Shown here: piece after piece, positions 60,302 through 64,000 of the stretch
Layout: each line of letters begins with the position of its first letter
Position numbering within the stretch: position 1 is the first letter of the stretch
Assembly: GCA_913043285.1 (NCBI GenBank)
Contig: CAJWML010000001.1
Coordinates: 866,405-930,404 of the forward strand
Origin: CAKZNE01 sp002695025
GTDB lineage: Bacteria; Bacteroidota; Bacteroidia; Flavobacteriales; Schleiferiaceae
Length of the DNA stretch: 64,000 nucleotides
Direction: 5' to 3'
The notes under the pieces: generated by a model
Told to the model about the DNA's origin: nothing
The model's input: the letters and a program-made list of their open reading frames with translations, nothing else
Databases searched by the model: none
Program-made: the position numbers and the translations under genes

Positions 60302-61783
60302 ATGCACAGCCTACAACCCACAAAAAGAATCCTGATCCGGGTGGCCCTGGCCACCTGGGTAGGTGCCCTTTTTTATGGGAATCCATTAAGGGGACAGGTG
60401 TTCCATGATACCGCATTGCCCTTTAGTATGCACGGTTCGCATACCTTCTATGCAACCGATGTTTCAGATTCTGTACTGGCTTTTTATTGTGTGTATAAAA
60501 TACCCCAGCAAGCAGAATACGTAGAAAAGATATTGTTTTATAATAAAGCAGATCTCACCCTGCTTAAAGAAATAACTCCGCCTTTATTTAAACCGCATTA
60601 CGGGGCTATTGCTGTACGTTCTTTTAAGAGCAATGGTGATCTTTTTTTCTACACAAACCGTTGGCGGCCCGATACCAATGAAATACACATCAGGCGTTGG
60701 GCCCATAACCAGTTACAGGAATACAGTGCCTTTACGGTTTATGGTCCCTTTATCAATGGTTTTATGGCCACAGGAAATGAATTGGTACTCATAACCAAGG
60801 ATAATGCTTTGGACTCTATGCACATTGATGTGCGCAACCTGCAGGGGCAACGTAGAATTCATAATTGGCTGGACGTAACGCTTGCAGGCCCCGTTAACAA
60901 TTATACAATTATAGATCCCCAGCAGCATCCGCTTAATGGTAACCTCATTTTTGCAGAGGCGCTGGAATGCAATTATGCCGAGGTTTCCCTGGACTCCCTC
61001 CGCATAGTGGGTGGCAGGCGATCGGTGTCCGTTTCGGGTTCAGGTAATTATATCTTCCCTGCCTATGTGCCACGTTTTGAGGTTACGGATGCCGGGCTTC
61101 GAAGTGGAGGAACCGGAGGAGTGCTTTATACCGATGATCCGTGGAATCCCCGCACGGATTACCAGTTTTATTACGCCTTTCGCCCCTGGGGAGACAGTGT
61201 GCAGGTACGCCAGGGTTTTGGTCCTGAATGGGTCAATAATTCCGCCTATGCCTTTGCCTACGATGAAGACCGGAACACCGGTTTCCTGGCTGGGTCCGCT
61301 CCTTTTGATGTGGTGGCCTTTGAAGGGGCCGAGAAAAGGGAAGTGCTGGTTTACCGCTTTAATGATCATGGTACCGACAGCATTATCCTGTACGGAGATA
61401 AAAACCATGTGCCCCTGTGGATGCTGCCCGATGACAACGGTGACCTTTTTATCTTCTCCCAGTATACCGAAGCCTGGACTACCGGGGAAGCCTATTACCT
61501 GCTTACCAAGATCCCCGGTTTTGCCATCTCCCTCATTGAGCAGCACCATACCGAAGCCCGCATAGAACTATACCCCAACCCCACCACCGATTACCTCCAT
61601 ATAGACCGCCTGCGGGAAGAAGTGCTGCAGATGGAGATCTACAGCCAGTCCGGGCAATTGCTTAAAAGCACCCCCGTTACCCAAGGTTTGGTAGACATCC
61701 GGGACCTATCCCCAGGGCTGTATATTGTAGTAGTGACCAACCCCCAGGGCCAACGCTCACAAGTATTGGTAAAGAAAGAGTGA
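60302..61783 (+). CDS. T9SS-sorted secreted protein of unknown function
   Basis: 493 residues from ATG 60302, two bases after the previous stop. Signal peptide RVALATWVGALFYGNPLRGQ. The body has beta-propeller-like strands (LLKEITPPLFKPHYGAIAVR; NGDLFFYTNRW; DNGDLFIFSQYTEAW) but no family I can name. IELYPNPTTDYLHIDRL ... LSPGLYIVVVTNPQGQ is a T9SS type A sorting domain. The tight spacing links it to the split lipoprotein gene. Confidence 0.85.
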   Translation: MHSLQPTKRILIRVALATWVGALFYGNPLRGQVFHDTALPFSMHGSHTFYATDVSDSVLAFYCVYKIPQQAEYVEKILFYNKADLTLLKEITPPLFKPHYGAIAVRSFKSNGDLFFYTNRWRPDTNEIHIRRWAHNQLQEYSAFTVYGPFINGFMATGNELVLITKDNALDSMHIDVRNLQGQRRIHNWLDVTLAGPVNNYTIIDPQQHPLNGNLIFAEALECNYAEVSLDSLRIVGGRRSVSVSGSGNYIFPAYVPRFEVTDAGLRSGGTGGVLYTDDPWNPRTDYQFYYAFRPWGDSVQVRQGFGPEWVNNSAYAFAYDEDRNTGFLAGSAPFDVVAFEGAEKREVLVYRFNDHGTDSIILYGDKNHVPLWMLPDDNGDLFIFSQYTEAWTTGEAYYLLTKIPGFAISLIEQHHTEARIELYPNPTTDYLHIDRLREEVLQMEIYSQSGQLLKSTPVTQGLVDIRDLSPGLYIVVVTNPQGQRSQVLVKKE

Positions 61784-61844
61784 GCAATCTGATAGATAGT
61801 TTATGCATATCATTTAAAGTGTCCTTTTATTTTAATTTCTAATC

Positions 61845-62534
61845 ATGAAACCAATAGCCAACATCTACTTACGGTCTTTTTTACTAACCCTATTTGCTTG
61901 CTCATTCTACACATCTGCCGGACAGCTTATTGATAGCTCTCACGTCAGTATCCGGCAAGATCAGCCTGATGAGGTGTATGTCAAATTCCGTGCATTAAGC
62001 GGAAGCAGAAAACTAATAAGAATAGAAAGTAGCTTACAGAACAATACGGCTGTTCTAAACTATATTTTTAAAGATTGCTCTTCTGCCGCCTTTGAGTGGT
62101 ACTTTGACACTATTGTTGATTTAGATCAGTTAAATCCAGGTTCCGGCTATAATGTACTGGTAACATCCTACTTAGATACTAACACGGTTGACATGAATTG
62201 CTTTATGCGAGCTACCTATGAATATGTGGATAGTGTGTACTACCCGGCCAGTGCTATCTTCATTGGCCAGCCGGAAAAACTGGTAGCCCAAAACTTGTTT
62301 ACGGTATATCCAAACCCCGTGCGTTCCTACTTCAAATTAGAAGGTATATCTCCCAATACTCCTAAGGTTAAGGACGTTTTTCTGTATGGTAGCCGTGGGG
62401 AGTTGATTCGATCCTGGTTAGTACCCGGAAAAACGGTTTATGAAACCGAGGGGATAGCGCCTGGTATTTATACGGTACGCGTACAGCTATATGATGACAG
62501 CTCGCATATATTGAGGCTGATGATATCGGAATAA
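61845..62534 (+). CDS. Short T9SS-sorted secreted protein
   Basis: 229 residues. Signal peptide SFLLTLFACSFYTSAGQ. The mature part before the sorting domain is only ~120 residues, beta-rich, with Cys in KDCSSAAFEW and MNCFMRATY. FTVYPNPVRSYFKLEG ... IAPGIYTVRVQLY is a type A sorting domain. No other domain recognised. The codon use is more AT-rich than the neighbour at 60302. Confidence 0.83.
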   Translation: MKPIANIYLRSFLLTLFACSFYTSAGQLIDSSHVSIRQDQPDEVYVKFRALSGSRKLIRIESSLQNNTAVLNYIFKDCSSAAFEWYFDTIVDLDQLNPGSGYNVLVTSYLDTNTVDMNCFMRATYEYVDSVYYPASAIFIGQPEKLVAQNLFTVYPNPVRSYFKLEGISPNTPKVKDVFLYGSRGELIRSWLVPGKTVYETEGIAPGIYTVRVQLYDDSSHILRLMISE

Positions 62535-62549
62535 TTTACGGCATCAGCT

Positions 62550-62710
62550 TAGAAAGCAATGAGCCTCTGGGGATGATGCCTTTTTTGCCCTGGAAGGGCT
62601 CCTGAACGGAGTGCTTTACAAGGAGATGGCACGCCAACCTTATTGGTTGGTCACTTCCGGAAGCGCACAGCTCACATCACAGATCATAACGTCACCTATT
62701 ACGTAAGTAA
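62550..62710 (+). pseudogene. Broken partial copy of the lipoprotein gene at 59262
   Basis: GAAAGC-ATGA-CC-CTG then GATGATGCCTTTTTTGCCCT and onward follow 59497-59655 closely: AFFALEGLLNG, then YKEMARQPYWLVTSGSAQL against YNEMARQPEWVVTSGSVQL. A two-base insertion at the start and deletions near the end destroy the frame, and neither gene end is present. The copy stops where the REP-like repeats begin. The rest of the 62535-62983 gap is made of repeat units (62796-62932) and linkers. Confidence 0.82.
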
Positions 62711-62795
62711 CTAAATACACCCGTTCGAAATGCTTCGGTACACACCAGTAATAATGTGGAAACCAGAACACCCGGCCGGGAGTCAGTACCCACAC

Positions 62796-62932
62796 CGTGG
62801 CGCCCCTCGATACTTTTCACCCCTGCTGCCTCAGGATTGAAAAACTCAGGGTAACACCCCAAATAAGTAGACAAGCAAAGACCCCCCCCCGTCCGTCTGA
62901 GTGTCGCGCCCCAGCGCGATGTATCGAAGACC
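62796..62932. repeat. REP-like inverted pair upstream of the GIY-YIG gene
   Basis: Two units. 62796-62855 (minus-type) has a CCCCTCGATAC left end, a TTTTCA/TGAAAA plus CCTG/CAGG inner stem and an ACTCAGGGTAAC right end. 62891-62932 (plus-type) has GTCCGTCTGAGT, a TCGCGC/GCGCGA stem and GTATCGAAGACC. They face each other and are joined by a C-rich linker containing AAATAAGTAGACAAGCAAAG. Confidence 0.8.
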
Positions 62933-62983
62933 AGAGAGTAGCCCCAAATAATATGTAAGCAATAAAATCCTTACCTTTTAACC

Positions 62984-63277
62984 ATGTCCCCTTATTACGT
63001 ATACATTCTTCAATGCAAGGACGGAACCTACTACACCGGTATGACCAATGACCTGGAGAAAAGACTAGCCCAACACCAGGAAGGTTATGATGATAAAGCT
63101 TATACCTTTCGCAGGCGCCCGGTGCGTTTGATGTGGTCCGTATCCTTTACCGATGCACGTGCCGCTATGGACGTAGAAAAGCAGATCAAAGGGTGGTCCC
63201 GGAAAAAGAAGGAAGCTCTTATCCGGGGTGATTATGCAAGTCTGCCAGCCCTGGCCCGTAAAAACTTTGATCCTTAA
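62984..63277 (+). CDS. Small GIY-YIG nuclease-domain protein
   Basis: 97 residues, a single GIY-YIG domain as in the UPF0213/YhbQ group. The signature is PYYVYILQCKDGTYYTGMTN: YVY and YTG replace GIY and YIG as is usual in this group. It continues with LEKRLAQHQEG, RRPVRLMWSVSFTDARAAM and VEKQIKGWSRKKKEALI, holding the Arg and Glu of the active site. It nicks or cuts DNA; the biological substrate is unknown for the group. REP-like repeat units lie on both sides, which is worth attention. Confidence 0.93.
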   Translation: MSPYYVYILQCKDGTYYTGMTNDLEKRLAQHQEGYDDKAYTFRRRPVRLMWSVSFTDARAAMDVEKQIKGWSRKKKEALIRGDYASLPALARKNFDP

Positions 63278-63353
63278 ACAGAGAACATACGTAGCCCTTC
63301 CCTGTCCGCCTGGTACATAATTGAAGGGCGTGCATTCATTATAGCTTTAGAGA

Positions 63354-64000
63354 GTGCCGCCCTTCGATACATCACGCTTTTAGCGTGACACTCAGGGTGA
63401 CACCACAAATAATAAGTAGGTAAGCAAAGAACCCCCGTCCGTCTGAGTGATCCCGTTTTCCGGGATCGTATCGAAGACCCGGCCGGGAGTTAATACCCGC
63501 ACCGTGCCGCCCTTCGATACTTTTGACCCCTGCTGCCTCAGGATTGAAAAACTCAGGGTGACCCATATAAAGTTCTTGGAAAGGAAGAAAGGGACCGTCT
63601 GAATGGGCGCGTAGCGCCCGTATCGAAGACCCAGCCGGGAGTTAATACCCGTATCGTGTCGCCCTTCGATACACCCCTTCGGGGTACTCAAGGTAACACT
63701 ACAAATAAGTAGATAAGCAAAGACCCCCCGTCCGTCTGAGTGTCGCGCCCCAGCGCGATGTATCGAAGACCAACGGGGCAACCCAAATGCTATATAAACC
63801 AGAAAAACCCGGTCCGTCTGAGTGATCCCGGTTTTCCGGGGATCGTATCGAAGACCCGGCCGGGAGTCAGTACCCGTATCGTGCCGCCCTTCGATACTTT
63901 TCACCCCTGCTGCCGCAGGCCTGAAAAACTAAGGGTGACCCATATAAAGTTCTTGGAAAGGAAGAAAGGGACCGTCTGAATGGGTGCGTAGCACCCGTAT
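63354..64000. repeat. REP-like inverted array reaching the window end
   Basis: Nine units. Minus-type at 63354-63401, 63504-63562, 63656-63697, 63881-63939; plus-type at 63437-63479, 63593-63631, 63730-63771, 63812-63856 and 63970 to the edge. Each unit has fixed ends, CTGA[GA]T and GTATCGAAG or their complements, around a variable perfect hairpin: TCACGC/GCGTGA, GATCCCG/CGGGATC, GGGCGC/GCGCCC, ACCCC/GGGGT, TCGCGC/GCGCGA, GGGTGC/GCACCC. Longer linkers also recur, for example CATATAAAGTTCTTGGAAAG at 63564 and 63941. No gene is supported inside 63278-64000; apparent frames are read-throughs of the repeats. Confidence 0.85.

Noticed and set aside
63392..63904. 170-codon minus-strand frame with recurring words such as SIEGRHDTGINSRPGLRYD
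   Set aside because: The words are translations of the REP-like repeats; the frame exists because the units keep similar spacing.
62796..64000. CRISPR-like appearance of repeated units
   Set aside because: Units alternate in orientation, differ in length and contain variable hairpins; there are no uniform direct repeats, spacers or cas genes.

Overview
The window looks like chromosomal DNA of a Bacteroidota bacterium, probably Flavobacteriales (a Cryomorphaceae/Owenweeksia-type relative). The evidence is seven proteins that end in type IX secretion (T9SS) C-terminal sorting domains, Bacteroidota -33/-7 promoters (TTTG...TAnnTTTG), a BT_3928-type DoxX/thioredoxin-like protein, DUF1599, DUF4266, DUF3570 and HU-like families, and a CusA-TolC fused efflux protein. 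The family and genus guess is inference. No rRNA, tRNA, integrase, transposase or CRISPR array was recognised.

Layout. 0-19 kb is mostly housekeeping: a ComEC C-terminal fragment, a stand-alone receiver protein, cdaA-folP (c-di-AMP, folate), DUF1599, a DoxX-type membrane protein, a solitary OppB-type permease, a self-regulated TetR/SDR/epimerase/MBL operon, tpiA-prmA, a 1474-residue exported protein of unknown function, an AddB-like nuclease and a PLP dehydratase. 19.1-36.7 kb is a block with no housekeeping genes: a T9SS cargo protein, a 3511-residue SpvB/RHS polymorphic toxin, a probable immunity gene, gene fragments and a second T9SS adhesin. It is bracketed by the complete dehydratase gene and by a diverged copy of that gene's 3' end, so it looks inserted or rearranged.

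37-47.6 kb is a metal-response module: an OmpR/PhoB-type regulator and sensor kinase, a thioredoxin-like/ApbE/DUF4266/DUF3570 operon, and a CusA-TolC fusion with its CusB adaptor. The same 11-bp-spaced TTAAG repeats precede all three transcription units, which suggests one regulon. 48-55 kb holds two T9SS proteins flanking purQ. 55-58.2 kb is an AT-rich defence island of three adjacent nucleases (Mrr-like, HNH, HNH) without a methyltransferase, probably type IV (modification-dependent) restriction.

58.2-62.7 kb has an HU-like gene behind a strong bidirectional terminator, a structured non-coding stretch with a nested 68-nt hairpin, a lipoprotein gene split by an in-frame TAG, two more T9SS proteins and a broken partial copy of the lipoprotein gene. 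From 62.8 kb to the window end a GIY-YIG nuclease gene is flanked by about eleven REP-like inverted units. Their outer ends are conserved and the hairpins inside vary with compensatory changes.

Starts were adjusted for several genes where an internal ATG, GTG or TTG gives a clear signal peptide or family N-terminus. All family calls rest on motifs recognised by eye; no database search was run.
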